Positions 12,199-23,793 of a stretch of DNA of 64,000 nucleotides are shown in pieces; position 1 is the stretch's first letter; each line of letters opens with the position of its first letter. The stretch is taken from the NCBI GenBank assembly GCA_024305745.1, contig JAHRBS010000009.1, forward strand, positions 2,356,001 through 2,420,000. Reading direction: 5' to 3'. Origin of the DNA: Polyporus tsugae (Eukaryota > Basidiomycota > Agaricomycetes > Polyporales > Polyporaceae). The notes under the pieces are model-generated. The model searched no databases and was not told the origin of the DNA. It saw only the letters and a program-made list of their open reading frames with translations. Position numbers and translations under genes: made by a program.

Positions 12199-13599
12199 CT
12201 ACAGAACGTCGGACCGCGAATCCTGCCTGAGAGTACTGACCTGTATCCAGCCCTGCGCCTCGAATCCCCGCCCCTTCCGGATGCAGACCGTCCCATCCTC
12301 CGCCCCCGACACTAGCAGCTCTCCGTCGGGAGAAAACGCGACCCAAGTCACCGCCGCCGCAGAGTGTTCGGCGAGCACTCCAACGCACGACCAGTCCGCC
12401 GTGCTCAATAGCCGTACGGTCCCGTCCTGGAACGCCACGGCAACATACCTCCCATCTGGCGAGAAGCGTGCCGTGAGCGGATTCGGGGGGTCTCGGTCCG
12501 CTGGGTGCACCTCGTACTGGCCCAGTGACGCCAGCCAGTCGCCGCTGAGCGCGTCTAAGATGTCCACCTGATAATCACCGTGGCGGATGGCGAGCACGAG
12601 CTTGCTGTCTGGCGAGATGTCGAGAGCTGCGCCAGTGTTGTTCTTCGCCCACATGCGGTTGCCAGGCCATTCCTCGTTGGCTAAATCCCACGCACGAGTG
12701 GGCCGGTCGGCGCGCTGGAACCTGCTAGCGGATTCTTTATCCACGGAACACTGACGGCAGAGCGTTCGCTCGTCTTCGGTTTGGATGTTGACGATGCATA
12801 CATCGCCATGTGGAGATTTGGTGGCAACAAGGATCTCCGAGGGTTGCGATGAAAATGTTACCACGTTGACCTCAGCAGGATTAAATCCAGGAAAAGCCGA
12901 GGAACGGTGCGGCTGCATGCGAGGATATCCATCCTGTGGGCAAAACGCACCCAGCGTGACGAGCCTTCTGTTGCGAATTAGGCCCCACCATGAGTCGTCA
13001 GGAGAATGGAAGATATCGTTAGGGGGCATGGACATTCTGAACGCAAAGATCTGGTCGTATGTGCGCATGTTCCATACCTTTATGTCAAAGGCAGTATAGA
13101 TACACACCAAAATCTCATCCTCCTCCTCCTCAAAGGGGTGTTCCGTGCATGCCGCGAGCTTTCCGCCGTCGATCGACCAGGCGCATAGGGTGCTGTAACT
13201 AGTAGTACAGTGGCACTCACGAGCCGATCCACGACGATCGCGTATATCGAGCATTGCGAGGCATTCACCGTCTTTGATGTCCCAAATTCTGACCCTGCTA
13301 TCTGCGGTGCAGGAAGCGAGCTGTCGGCTATTAGGTGCGAAGAGCAAGAGAGTCACGCCGGACCATGCGACACTGGCAGCATGACTCCAAGTTAGCTGGT
13401 CATGGACGATCGCCCGAGCCTGCGCGTCCCATAGCATGATCTCCGTATTGGAAGCCGTTGCGATCCAGCGAGAGTCTGGGGAGATAGCTAGCCAGGCGAG
13501 GCTCCCGTCGTGGCCAAGGGGAGAGCCCGAATCTGTTTCTCTCATGAGCCGACATTCACAACAGAGAGAGAGAGACATCACGCACATGGGGCAGCACAC
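12199..13599 (-). CDS. WD40-repeat protein
   Basis: Up to 466 residues, uninterrupted. WD40 blades are visible: SPDSRWIATAS...EIMLWD near residues 38-58, then NSRQLASCTADSRVRIWD, then an ISPDSKLVLAI block, FSPDGRYVAVAFQDGTVRLL and FSPDGELLVSGAEDGTVCI near the C-terminus. About six or seven blades fit one propeller, so a protein-interaction scaffold is expected; partners are unknown. The start is uncertain: beginning at 13599 overlaps the end of the upstream F-box gene by 22 bases, and the Met at about 13545 (MRETDSGS) avoids this. A splice donor near the end (GTCAGT after GWIQ) suggests that a short 3' exon may replace the last residues. Confidence 0.75.
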   Translation of the reverse strand: MCCPMCVMSLSLCCECRLMRETDSGSPLGHDGSLAWLAISPDSRWIATASNTEIMLWDAQARAIVHDQLTWSHAASVAWSGVTLLLFAPNSRQLASCTADSRVRIWDIKDGECLAMLDIRDRRGSARECHCTTSYSTLCAWSIDGGKLAACTEHPFEEEEDEILVCIYTAFDIKVWNMRTYDQIFAFRMSMPPNDIFHSPDDSWWGLIRNRRLVTLGAFCPQDGYPRMQPHRSSAFPGFNPAEVNVVTFSSQPSEILVATKSPHGDVCIVNIQTEDERTLCRQCSVDKESASRFQRADRPTRAWDLANEEWPGNRMWAKNNTGAALDISPDSKLVLAIRHGDYQVDILDALSGDWLASLGQYEVHPADRDPPNPLTARFSPDGRYVAVAFQDGTVRLLSTADWSCVGVLAEHSAAAVTWVAFSPDGELLVSGAEDGTVCIRKGRGFEAQGWIQVSTLRQDSRSDVL

Positions 13600-14695
13600 T
13601 CCACCTTTAGCCGTGATTGAGCGGACAGCGTAGGCATCGCTCGCTCGAGCTCTGCCCTATATCGGGCCAACGTGTTGGGACGGCCTCCTCTGATCTCACA
13701 TGTAATTTTCAGCTTCTCGTGTGCCACCAGTTCGGAGAGGACAGTTTCGAAACCCTGCCAAAACTCTCCCTGAGCAAAGTATGCCGGAATACGTAATCTT
13801 AGGTGTTGAAATGAGGGCATATTCTGGTTGATGGCTTCATGGAAAAAGCTATCGACATGTGAGCGTTGATTGGATCCCACTATCTCCGGGTCGTCCTTGT
13901 AGCCCAAGGCGGAGAGCCGGATGGCTTCCGGAACTGCTATCTGCAGCTCCTCGAGAGACGTCCGTGAAAGCTGGATAAGGCGCCGTACAGTATCGTTGTC
14001 CGGCATCACCATGATCTGCGTAGTCAAACCTTGATTAGGTTCATGCAAAACGGGCGGCACTGATTTGAAGTACATACAGAGAGACTGCGCAGGCGCAGTT
14101 GTGGCCAAGGGCCACGACGCGTGACAGGATCCACAAGTCTTCGATTTAGAGGTGTTTGAAAACACTCGTGAGAGAAACGAAGAGATCGGAGTAGAGGGAA
14201 TGAGGACAGGAATCGTAACATCTCGGCTTGTGATATGAAGCCGACGAAGCTGAGTTCCAGATGTTGGACGACGGTCGTTCGCATATATGCAAGTGTTTTC
14301 GGGTGGAAGACGAGGCGTCGAAGATCATCATAGAATCCGCCGCAGAACTTCCAGCGGGAGAGGTGGGGAATCATCCGAATCACTTGGGAGGGGAAGATGA
14401 AGCCGGTAAATTGTCTGCGGCGGCCCACGTCGCAAGTAGGGTAGACGGAAACCTGACGCACCCGCGGGGGAAGTTGGAGATTTGCCTCAAGAAAGTTGCA
14501 TAGCGAATCGATGTCATCTCGAGTCATCTCGAAGCGGATGGCGCAAAATAGATGGCGGCGGCAGCGGGGAAGGAGGTTGCTACAAACGAGTGCCAATTGA
14601 AGGAGGACACGCACATCGGACCCAAGTACGTCGACGATGTGATAGATTACATCCCAGGGGAATAGGAGGGGATAAAAGATATTGAGATCGGACAT
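13578..14695 (-). CDS. F-box/LRR-like protein
   Basis: Model complement(join(13578..14015,14078..14695)), 351 residues, with one 62-base intron (GTATGT...CGCAG). Residues about 10-50 (PWDVIYHIVDVLG... LVCSNLLPRCRRHLF) follow the basidiomycete F-box pattern, which binds Skp1 in SCF ubiquitin ligases. The rest has spaced Leu-rich segments such as VVQHLELSFVGF and SFPLLRSLRFS, in line with a degenerate LRR substrate-recognition part. It lies directly upstream of the WD40 gene on the same strand with no real gap, so a single F-box/WD40 transcript or fusion cannot be excluded, though I found no in-frame splice joining them. Confidence 0.65.
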
Positions 14696-14835
14696 GATCG
14701 TCAGGATTCAGGAATGGGGAGACACTGAGTACTGATTGAGTACTAGTGATGCTGTCTGAGCTGATGGGGGTCAATACGCAAATTCCCGTCGCTCGCTCAT
14801 GATGTTTCGTCGCGTGCGCGTGACTCAAGCGCACC

Positions 14836-15087
14836 TCACCGAAGCGCCTGACGCCAGTGGCACCCGACTACTGTAGTACTCTCCATGGCCAACTTCATCT
14901 CTCTGAGGGAAACTGGCCTCCCGCCGGCCTCTCCCATTGTATAATATCGTGGAATCGCTGCCAAAGCCTGCCAGAAACTCTCAAATAGCATTCCATGAAG
15001 TTCTGCAAAACTTTGAACGAAATCAGCAGGAAGACGCTTGAGATACAGAACTTCAACACTCAGGGTGCAGGAGGATTTCGGCACCAA
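14836..15087 (-). pseudogene. fragment resembling the C-terminal part of an F-box/LRR gene
   Basis: A short frame includes FESFWQALAAIPRYY and GGRPVSLREMKLAM, with spacing like the C-terminal region of the adjacent F-box gene (GEFWQGFETVLSEL...). It has no F-box and no clear start. It is probably the remnant of a tandem copy of the neighbour, though it may be an isolated exon or chance. Confidence 0.3.
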
Positions 15088-15532
15088 CTAGGCTACAGGC
15101 ACCCCCCTGGCTGCAACGAAATGAGCGAGCGATAACCCTGGTATAGTAACTCCAAGCTCTCAAGTGGGTTCTCGACAGTCCGACTTCGAGAGTCTAGTAT
15201 ATCACAGGCACACGCGCGAGAGATGATCATGAAGGCATCACAAGATTCAGCTCGTAACAAAGGTCATACGTACTAGTCATGAAGAATAGAGAGAAGCCGC
15301 CGAGCCACCATGCACTGAGACTTGGCCGGAAAAACCCGAACCACAGTCTCGAGACAAACTCTACCAGAGCACTTTCAATCGCGACACGACATGCCCAGCG
15401 ACAGAACCTCTGCCAGCAAAACCAGAAAGGACGGAGTGGGTATCGCCACTGCTGCCACAACCAACGACCTTTAACCCACAGCGCACACCCCGAACCTGAA
15501 TCCTCCCCCCCCCAAACTCCCAAACTCCACAC
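15088..15532. other. short intergenic stretch
   Basis: Separates the F-box remnant from the 3' end of secreted-protein gene 5. Nothing recognisable. Confidence 0.4.
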
Positions 15533-16536
15533 TCACAGCGCCAACGCGACCATCCCGCCCCCCACCGCGACCGCGATCGCGATCCCCAACGCCGAAGAGG
15601 AGCCCCCGCCGACTCGGACGCGCGCGGCGCCGTTATCGCGGAACGTCGGGACCGTGACCTCGGACCGGCTCGGGTTCGGCGTGAACTGCACCGCGCTCGC
15701 GCTCGTGTTCGACACGCCCAGCGTCGCCGACGCGCTCGCGTTCACCGACCCCGACCCGGACGGCAGCTAGTACCAGCCAGCACGAGTAGTCAGCATCATC
15801 GTAACGACGGGGGAAAAGGGGGGCCGACTTGAAAGATGAAAGACGTACAGCCCCAGAGGTGAACCGCGCGGAGCCCGAGACCGCCGGGAGCGAGCCAGAG
15901 CCAGAGCCGGAGAGCGAGCCAGAGACAGGGGCGGGCGGCGGGTTGGACGGGGGCGCGGTCGCGCCGGGCGGTAGCGCGGAGTCCGAGCTCGGGTTTGGGT
16001 CCTCGGGCGGCGAGGGGTCGTTCGGGCCCGTCGCGACCTTTGGCGCCGTGCGCGTGCTTGCGTGCCCGGCTGTCGTCTGCGCGGCCTCAGACGTGGTGTG
16101 CGGCGCCGACGTCGGGTGCGCGGAGAGAAGAGTGGACTCGGAGATGGCGTGCGAGGAGGCGGAGGCGGGGGCGGCGCTCTCGGTGGCCGAGTGTGCGGGC
16201 GCGGGCACGGACGAGACAGTGACGGTGACGCGCACCGTCGTCGTCGCGGTGACCGTCGTGTCTGCGTCGACCGTGGCGGGCCCAATAGGCTGCGCCTGTG
16301 CGACGCCGTCCTGCGGGTCCGACGCGCGCGTAAGCGTAAGCGTTATCGGCGGGAGGGCGTTGACGTTGAGCTCACCTCGGGGACGACGGCGCGCCCTGCG
16401 ATCGCGCGGACTGCATAGACAGACAGGAACGGCATGAATGAGTCAGTGAGTCCAGCGCGTACGAGGAATCATGGTGTATGCGCTCACCATGAGCGAGGAC
16501 GAGGACCAGACTGAGGATCTGCTTGAGGAACTGCAT
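15533..16536 (-). CDS. secreted Ser/Thr/Pro-rich protein, GPI-type tail (gene 5)
   Basis: Model complement(join(15533..15766,15849..16310,16376..16410,16488..16536)), 259 residues; all four exons join in phase. Exon 1 is the signal peptide MQFLKQILSLVLVLAH ending in phase 1. Exon 2 is only 35 bases. Exon 3 has Thr/Val-rich then Ser/Pro-rich sequence with SGSLSGSGSGSLP-type repeats. Exon 4 ends in a classic hydrophobic tail (ALGIAIAVAVGGGMVALAL) preceded by small residues, a good GPI signal. A TATAT box lies at 16651-16655. Expected to be wall- or membrane-anchored and O-glycosylated; the biochemical role is unknown. Third-position GC is very high, as in gene 6. Confidence 0.75.
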
Positions 16537-17399
16537 GTTTTCGTATACGAGCCGAGCAGACTGCAACGTCAAAAAGCACAGGAGAAGGGGTAAACAGAGG
16601 AAGATGGGAGAGATGCGTGCCCTATCGATTACTTACTCGTACTCCCCAGCTATATGACTGCCAGAGGACAGGGAAGCCTGCCGGTTCCCCGACGCCGAGC
16701 TACGCGAGGCCAGCATTCTTCCATGGCGAGGTGTTGCTTGTCCTATCAAACTCCGCGATACTGCAGAAAGGTGAGTTCGTTTGGGTGGGCGCAATGCAGG
16801 TTATCAGTGGTTTCCAGGAAATGCTCCGGAGAAAGTAGCAGGACAGTTCCTTGCAATGGGAGATACGGGCGGTGAAAGGGTCTTCGATCCTAGGGTTCGC
16901 TGGGAAGAGGACGGAGATGGCTTCCGGTTGGTATCACACCTCACGAGAGGACTGGCACAGGACCAAAATATGAGTGCCAGAGCCTTTACGCATCAGCAGC
17001 AAATAATCTGACACGTACCCACGGGCTTTCGGTCGTGCAGGCAGTATATACTTGAACCAGAAAGGCGAAAGCAAGGAGTCAAGGTCATCATGGTTGCGGA
17101 GAAGAACTCACCGGCAGATCCCGAAACAGCGAAAGCGCCAAATATGCAAGTGCGACGTTCGAATCCCGGCCTTGCCAAGTGGTATATACACGCCGTCAAA
17201 GGCAACCGATAGTACAACAGTGACGATGCTACACCACTTCCCTACAGTCACTTGAAACCCAAAGAACCACAACCATATCATACCAGCCAAGTCCAGACGG
17301 GAACACCCCGTCCTCCCATCCCGGCGGCCCGCCGGAACCGAGCTACGATAAAGAGTACCATCGCGTCTCCTCGCAAACACCGCGGTCCACCCTCAAACC
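16537..17399. other. intergenic, no supported gene
   Basis: Contains the promoter of gene 5. A TTCGAATCCCGG string near 17158-17169 looks like a tRNA T-arm, but no tRNA fold surrounds it. TATATA strings occur near 17046 and 17182 without a coherent gene. Confidence 0.45.
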
Positions 17400-18437
17400 T
17401 CAGAGCGCGAACCCGACCAAGACCCCAGCGGCGGCGAAGACGGCCCCCACGAGAGCCGTGACCTTGAAGTTCCCGTCGACGCCCACGGCGGCCGCGTTCT
17501 TGTTCTTGCCGCTCGCGGCGGGGTTGAGCGCGCCCGAGAGGTTCCCCGGCGCACCCGACGCGTGGGTCGTGTGCGTGACGAGCGCGAGGGCGGCGCTGCC
17601 GGTGCCGCTGCTCGTGGCGTGCGTGGGCGAGACGACGTGCGGGTGCGCGGCGATCGGCGGCGGCAAGTGCGGCGACGACGACGACGCCAGCGCCGGCGAC
17701 GCTGCGGGGTGCGGGGCCTCGCGGGCGGGCGGAGACGACGCGGCGGACGGGTGCGGGGGTGCGGGTGCGGCGACAGGCACGGAGGGCTTCGCGGCGGTCT
17801 GTGAGGAAGAAGTTTGGAGAACGTTGGGTGCGTTAGGTTGGATCGGGGAGGACGGGGATGATGGGGGAGATGGAACCTGGACGGCAGGGGTTGAGCAGAC
17901 GGCGGGAGGACATACCGAACTGCTGGAGGAAGCGCCGTTGTGGGTAGCTGGGTTTGCTTCGGGAATTGCGTTCACATTGGGAGGGTGAGAGGCGGCTCCC
18001 GCGGAGCTCGGGGACGGAGAGGCACCTGGAGTGTTACTGGGGGGCGCAGATGCGGAAAGGCCGCTTGCGATGGACGGCATTGCTTCGAGACCCTGAGCAA
18101 GATGGTGAGTGGATGGGTACGATCAGAGAGATGGATGGCACGCACGACGTGTCCGGTATGATAGTGTGGCGGGGGAGCGGCTACGCGGGCACCTCCAAGT
18201 GGTAGAGTTGGACTCTGGAAGTATACGGATAAGATGAGAATCGCATAGAAGACCATCAAGGGATGGAAACCAACGTCAAACAAGGCATTTGCGGCGGGCA
18301 TGAGACCGTTGCCCATGACGAAGGTGGAGACTGAAGGGAAGAGGTCAACATTGGGGCAGCGCAATGAGCACGAGGAGGAAGAACGCACGGTGAGCACCAG
18401 CCAAGAGGGCAGGAAAGAAGGCGGTCGAGTAACGCAT
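17400..18437 (-). CDS. secreted Ser/Pro/Ala-rich protein, GPI-type tail (gene 6)
   Basis: Exon 1 is 18389..18437 (MRYSTAFFPALLAGAH, ending in phase 1), exon 2 is 18275..18330, and the last exon runs from about 18092 or 18082 to 17400. A short third exon near 18200 is likely but its borders are not settled. The last exon encodes more than 220 residues rich in Ser, Pro and Ala, with many SSPSSP and APAPPHPS-like runs, and ends in a hydrophobic tail (ALVGAVFAAAGVLVGFAL) after a charged spacer, as in GPI-anchored proteins. The first ten bases match gene 2 exactly (ATGCGTTACT). A TATA-like box is at 18566-18572. Wall or surface role by composition only. Confidence 0.65.
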
Positions 18438-19889
18438 GGTTGGTGGGAGTGGAATGGTAAGAGAACAAGGAGCGTGGAGGGCCTGGAAGGCGTAGGGTGT
18501 AGAATGCAAGGGCGTCGCAGCGAAAGCAGGGGCTCTAAAGGAGGCTGGGGCAGGGAGGGCGGGGAGTATATGCGCGCCCCCTGCGCCTAGAACATGGTGA
18601 CAGAGGCGGGGGGATCTCGCCCCCATTCGCTTCCTTCTTTGTGTGTTCATTTTGGTGTGCCCATCGAGGCAGCCTCCAAACTTCGTCACCCTTCTCATCC
18701 GCACACGTCCAGCTGGTGCTGCGTCCGGGCGAGTATACACGTACACTGGCTGGTGACCAGGCCTAGGTCTACGTCCTAGGGCACAGGAGATGATAATCCT
18801 CGCCTTTGGAAACCTGTACGAGGACGCTGCAGGAGAGGATAACCAGTGCGCTGCTGTGGGCGACATCCCCTGCATGTGTCGATCGCTGCTGACAGGGCCA
18901 ATGGAAGCGCACAAAAGTGTGATGCTGCCGGGGTGTTCTGAACTTATTCGCTTCAAGTTCGTGGTTGATGACGAGTCAGATCGAGGTGACGTTCCGTCTA
19001 GTGCGACATGGATCTCAAAGATTAGATCTCCACTGGTGGTCGCACACCGCGGACAACCGAGCAAGAAGGCAGGCTTTGGGGGTACGTAGACGTTTTCCCG
19101 ACTTGCGATGGCCCTTGGCAGATGTGAATGAGTGACGAGTTGTACCTAGGGGAAAGGGATGGGTGACCGACCGGGATCATCTGCGACTAGTACTGGCACT
19201 GGCAGCACGACGACGGATTGGCCAAGGGGTGTGCATGCAAAGCATGCAGACGCATCATGAGTAGCGCGCTCTGTCGGTCCGCTTTTCCCGAGATCGAGTA
19301 CGTTGGCACGTTTCAGCTCGATAGACGGTCCAGGCCGTGCGTCCGCATCAATATCGAATGGCTGGCGGACGTGTTCATATTGCGATCGAGCTAATCCGTG
19401 TCCTAGTTGGGACCGCGACTGGCAGTCCCGTCACAGTCCTCAATCGTCACCGCCACGATCTGCCTCGGACGTTCGTTAAGTTAGAGATTCGCGCTAGCGT
19501 CACCCACGATCCGAGACGCACTCGATACAAGTAGCGAATGCTCCTCAGCCGGAGTCTCAGATCTCACCAGCCATAGAGCGTGCACTCCGCAAGTACACGT
19601 ATCCGCAGGGCGCGTTTTATCGGGATAGCGTCCAATGCGCCATTATCAAGGTGACATCGTCCCCTCGTCCTCTCGGTAACATCGCCTCTAGCCTACGGGA
19701 GCCGTAGTCAGCAGGGGAGAAGGAAGCTTGGTACATACTGACCTTACGCGCCTCGACAAGCTGCGGAGTCTGACTCTGGCACTCCACCTTCCCGTATCAA
19801 ACTCGGAGCACCGTCCCTCGTCCGTTGCCAGGCTCCCGCCAGCCCTCCAGCTCCCTCCCAGTCTTGACGCAGGGCTTAAGTTGTAGCAA
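18438..19889. other. intergenic, no supported gene
   Basis: Beyond the promoter of gene 6 I see only short frames on both strands with no shared domain, signal or consistent splice pattern. Confidence 0.45.
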
Positions 19890-19891
19890 CA

Positions 19892-21942
19892 TCAAGTCCA
19901 CCAACAGAACACATCCTTTCGAAGCACACATGAGTATCCGGAGCGCGGAGTAGCCTTGAAAGACCTTACACACCGAGTTACATTACGTGTTCTTTCCCCG
20001 AGCGATGTACCGTGTTCCGCCCTTTCAGGTCTCGTCCGATATCCTAGGTATCCGCGTCCTCTCCAGGCGTCCGCAACAGTGAATCGTGAGTACCCTCCGA
20101 TGCTGGCCTGCGCAGCAGTCGTGCCGTCAAAGGTGACGGGCCGAATCTTGAAGCCCTGAACTTTGCGGAGCTGCTTGCAGAAGACGCTGCTGGACAGGCT
20201 CTTCGAGCTGTCCGTGCCTAAGGCCACCGCCGACAGACAGAGGATCTGTATCCGTCTGCATGCCCCCTGTCTCGATACTGCTGCGCGCCAGGATGGCGGT
20301 CATCCAAGGCTCTTTGTGTCCGTTTGTGACGCGCCGCGAATCCACGCGTGCATGCCAAGTTCGATGGAACTAGGACGGTGTCAGCGACCACATGAAAGGA
20401 CACTCAAGCTCGACCCACCTAGCGACGACGAGGCCATCGTATACATATATCCTCAACAACGTGTTGCCCGCCTCTGTCAGTTCGACGTACATAGCGGAGC
20501 GGCGTTGCGTGGGTATCCGCGCGAGACGCCGCGATGAGCACGCGGCCAGCTCGAGCAGTTCGTATTGTCTTGAGCCCAGCTCTGCGGACAAGCACGGACC
20601 AGAATGCCCTGCGAAATTCCTTCGACGGACTATCAACTCTCGCGAAGATCGGAAACATCACCATTTTGCGGATGCATAACATTAGCATTTCAGCCGCAAC
20701 GCTCGGGCGCGACGCGCCTCAACCCAGCATACGGACTCGACTCAAAAAGACAGATCCCAGCCGCCAGTATCCATTGGCGTTATCGCCCAGGACAGTGCCG
20801 CACCACCGGACGGAAACGTCGAGCCATTCGAGCTGGACATTGAAGCGATGTCCTGCGGCCCATCGAGAACTCTTCCGTGAAGGGGATACCGGCCTTGGGA
20901 CGTCGACACCCGAATCGTCCTGCAACAAACAGTAGATCATGAGACAACGTGTCAGACATCTTAGACCCTGTCCAAACAAGATGGCTTACCTCCCTCAGCC
21001 GGTGCCAGGGTGATACGACGGGGGCTCCCCAAATTATCAGTACCAAATGGCTAGGCTCTATCAGTGCTCTATCCAGCCGTTCGGGTTCAGACTCCCAAAT
21101 GGCTGCGCGTAAGTACTTACTTACTGTACATGGACCCAAGTTGGCATGTTGGTTCGTGACGGCGAAAACAAGACCGCGACCGTCGCTGAGCTCGAATCGC
21201 ACCTCGTGAGCACTACTAGTAGACTCTAATCGCTCCACAACACGGCGGGCCCTGGTATTGGAAGGCCCCGGATACGCTGTCTCCACTACTTAGAATGCAT
21301 TCTGCTCGAAGCGGAACACTGCGGGGTCGGTTATGGCGCGTCACGGATGCATGACGCCAGTGCAGGCAACGTCAGCGCACCGGCTAGGTAACAAGACCCG
21401 AAGTAGAAATCGACAGTCTGAGTCGCTCCATCGCAAGAGTGCAAGCGCAGCGGGTATCTTGATAGCGTCGAAGAACCCCCAATCTTCGTGCGCGATATGG
21501 CCAAGTTCAGGATAGAGGAGTAAGTACTAGTCGAAGCCGCCATCACTCATCAGAACCGCAATATTTTGCTCCAAATCGCGAACCGCCACAAAGTCTGGGG
21601 TTTGAACTTTTGGACCAAGCGTACCGATGCCCACGATCTCAAGGCAGGAGTCGATACTAGAGGTTGCCGAGACGGCAGAAGAAAGGGTGGCAAGGTCAGA
21701 TATCGAGCAAGGACCGCTGCTTGGCAGTGGGCGTCCAAGTCGATATCCAACAGGCGGGCTAGGGGCTCCGATGCAAAACGCTCAAGGACCCAAGGCGCAC
21801 CTTGGATAACACCACGGGCTGCTTTAAGTTTCCGAGCAGTTTGTACTCTCAATTTCGGCAATGCGACGTGAAACAGATGCAAGGAGGAGCCACTTTCGGA
21901 GGAGCCAACCTGAGTGTATGAGGGACGGCCGGTCAAGTCCAA
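19892..21942 (-). pseudogene. F-box/LRR-like remnant or intron-rich gene
   Basis: Several minus-strand blocks look like pieces of one LRR-type basidiomycete gene: a segment with EPLARLLDIDLDAHC near 21730, a block with VRFELSDGRGLVFAVTNQHA near 21180, one with HRFNVQLEWLDVSVRWCG near 20820, and one with YVELTEAGNTLLRIYVYDG near 20460. The blocks are in different frames with stops between them. I could not join them with good splice sites, so it may be a decayed gene or a poorly resolved multi-exon gene. No F-box is visible. The family assignment is tentative. Confidence 0.28.
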
Positions 21943-22459
21943 CAGCCAAGATGATACACAAGCACGTACCTCAAAAGAAGCCCCCCGAATTCTAGATTAC
22001 AGTAACCCACTAGCCATGGGCTGAACTTCAAGCTGCTTCAAGTAAGGTCATTCTGGGCGGAGGGAAGGAAAAAGCGACTGGCGGGCAGTTGGGCGGCAGC
22101 GCACTTTTCGGGCTGATGGCGACGTTGCCTAAACGGAGGCTTACGGAGCCGCCGTCAAGCGATTCAGCAACAACTGAGCAAGTCTCCTCCAGCTGTCATG
22201 TAGCCTGACGGCGAACCCACGCTGTTACAATGCCGCCGTTCTCTTCGCCAATAGCAGCGCACTGTACTCGACCCTGAAGGCCTGAAGATTTCGCCCAGTT
22301 GTCTTCGCCGGGGTTCAGCTTGGGTCCGCGACAACCCAGACGATATATAAGTCAGGATGTCCCCTCGGCCGTCCTCGTGACTGACTCTGGACTCACCGTC
22401 GTCGACGCCCTTTTCTTCATCTCTGCCAGTCTCAAGCCTGTCCTAGCCCTGCAGCAGAT

Positions 22460-23793
22460 ATGTCCTCCAGTGAGGCACTTTTCCCCATCGCCCGAGCCTC
22501 GGTACCGTGTTTTTCCAGGTCTTACTCGCCACGTCTGTGCTCAATCCGCGTCCTCGCAGCTCATGGCGCTCTGGGTGGAGTCCCTCGTCTTCGGGGCCTT
22601 CACTGTCCTCTACGCCATCGCCATCTGGATTCTTCTCTACAAGGAGAAGAAGCGCGGCAACGCTACCCCCAACAAAAGGCTCTTCGCCACATCTACCTTC
22701 ATGTGGCTCTTGTCGATCGCGGTATGTCAACCCCCCTCCCTTCGTCCACATGGTGTAACACCGCTCTGACCCCAGACAGCACCTGGCTATAGACGTCCAA
22801 CGGGCGGACCAAGCGTTCGTGGTCCAGGGCGGCAAGCCAGGCGGCACCACGGACTTCTTCAACACTCTCAGCAACCCGACGCTGGTCGCCAAGGACGTCG
22901 TATACATCACCATGACTCTCGTCGCCGACATCTTCATCACCTACCGGCTTTTCATCGTGTGGAACCGCGCCTGGTCGATCGTCGGTTTTCCGATACTCTT
23001 GCTGCTCGGCACGGCTGGTGCGTCGCCAATCCTCATTCAACAGCCCGGTGCGTCCTGACATACCTCGATGATCTAGTCGCCGGTTACGGCGCGTGCACCG
23101 AGGTCGGGCTTGTGGAGGGATACGGTATCATCTTCGCTGCGACCATCGCGCCGTGGGGCAAGGCGTTCTTGATCCTGTCGCTCGCGACGAACGTGTTTGC
23201 CACAAGTGAGTACCAATCGCGCTCTCTGTACACCCGTTGCGGTGGGTGACGTTCCCAATCGCGCCTTGCAGTCCTCATCGCTGCGCGCATCGTCTGGATG
23301 AACCGCCGTATGAAGACCTACCGCATCGGACTGTCCTATTGGGATGTCGTAGAAACCCTGGTCGAGTCCGCCGCCGTCTACTCGGCCGCGCTCGTCTCTC
23401 TGATCGGCACCTACCTCGCCGGCTCGAACGCGCAGTACATCTGTCTCGATCTCCTCAACCCGCTGATCGTGAGTTCTGCCCTCGTCGTGCCGCTGTAGCT
23501 GTATAAGCGTTCTCGAGGTGCTGAAATACACACAGGGCGTTGTGTTCACGCTCATCATCATCCGCGTCGGCCTGGGCGACACGATGACCGAAATCTCTGG
23601 CCGGCGGACCCGGACGTCGGAATTCCACGGGCAGACCATCGGTGGGACCGACTACAACCTCCGTCCCCTCGCGATCAACGTCTCGGTCTCGCGATCGCAG
23701 GCGCACGATCGGCAGTCGGTCGAGATGTACGATCGCAAGGACGACGCCACTCTGCACGACCTCGAAAGCGGGGCTTCGGGCGCTGCCGTATAG
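22460..23793 (+). CDS. multi-pass (about 7-TM) membrane protein
   Basis: Model join(22460..22501,22560..22721,22780..23017,23077..23205,23272..23468,23536..23793), 341 residues; every junction is in phase with introns of 58-67 bases. Hydrophobic segments: SLVFGAFTVLYAIAIWILLY, TSTFMWLLSIAHLAI, VVYITMTLVADIFITYRLFI, WSIVGFPILLLLGTAG, GIIFAATIAPWGKAFLILSL with ATNVFATILIAARIV, an SAALVSLIGTYLAG segment, and LLNPLIGVVFTLIIIRVG. A hydrophilic tail of about 70 residues follows. The layout is that of a lineage-expanded Agaricomycete plasma-membrane protein family with GPCR-like topology but no characterised ligand. It is not a Ste3-type pheromone receptor or an opsin by any motif I can see. Function unknown. 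Confidence 0.85.

Noticed and set aside
17140..17185. tRNA-like T-arm string TTCGAATCCCGG
   Set aside because: The bases on each side do not form a T-stem, and no acceptor or anticodon arm is found at the required distance on either strand.
1182..18437. A secondary-metabolite or CAZyme cluster
   Set aside because: No synthase, oxidase, transporter or glycoside hydrolase motif is present; the proteins are low-complexity secreted products.
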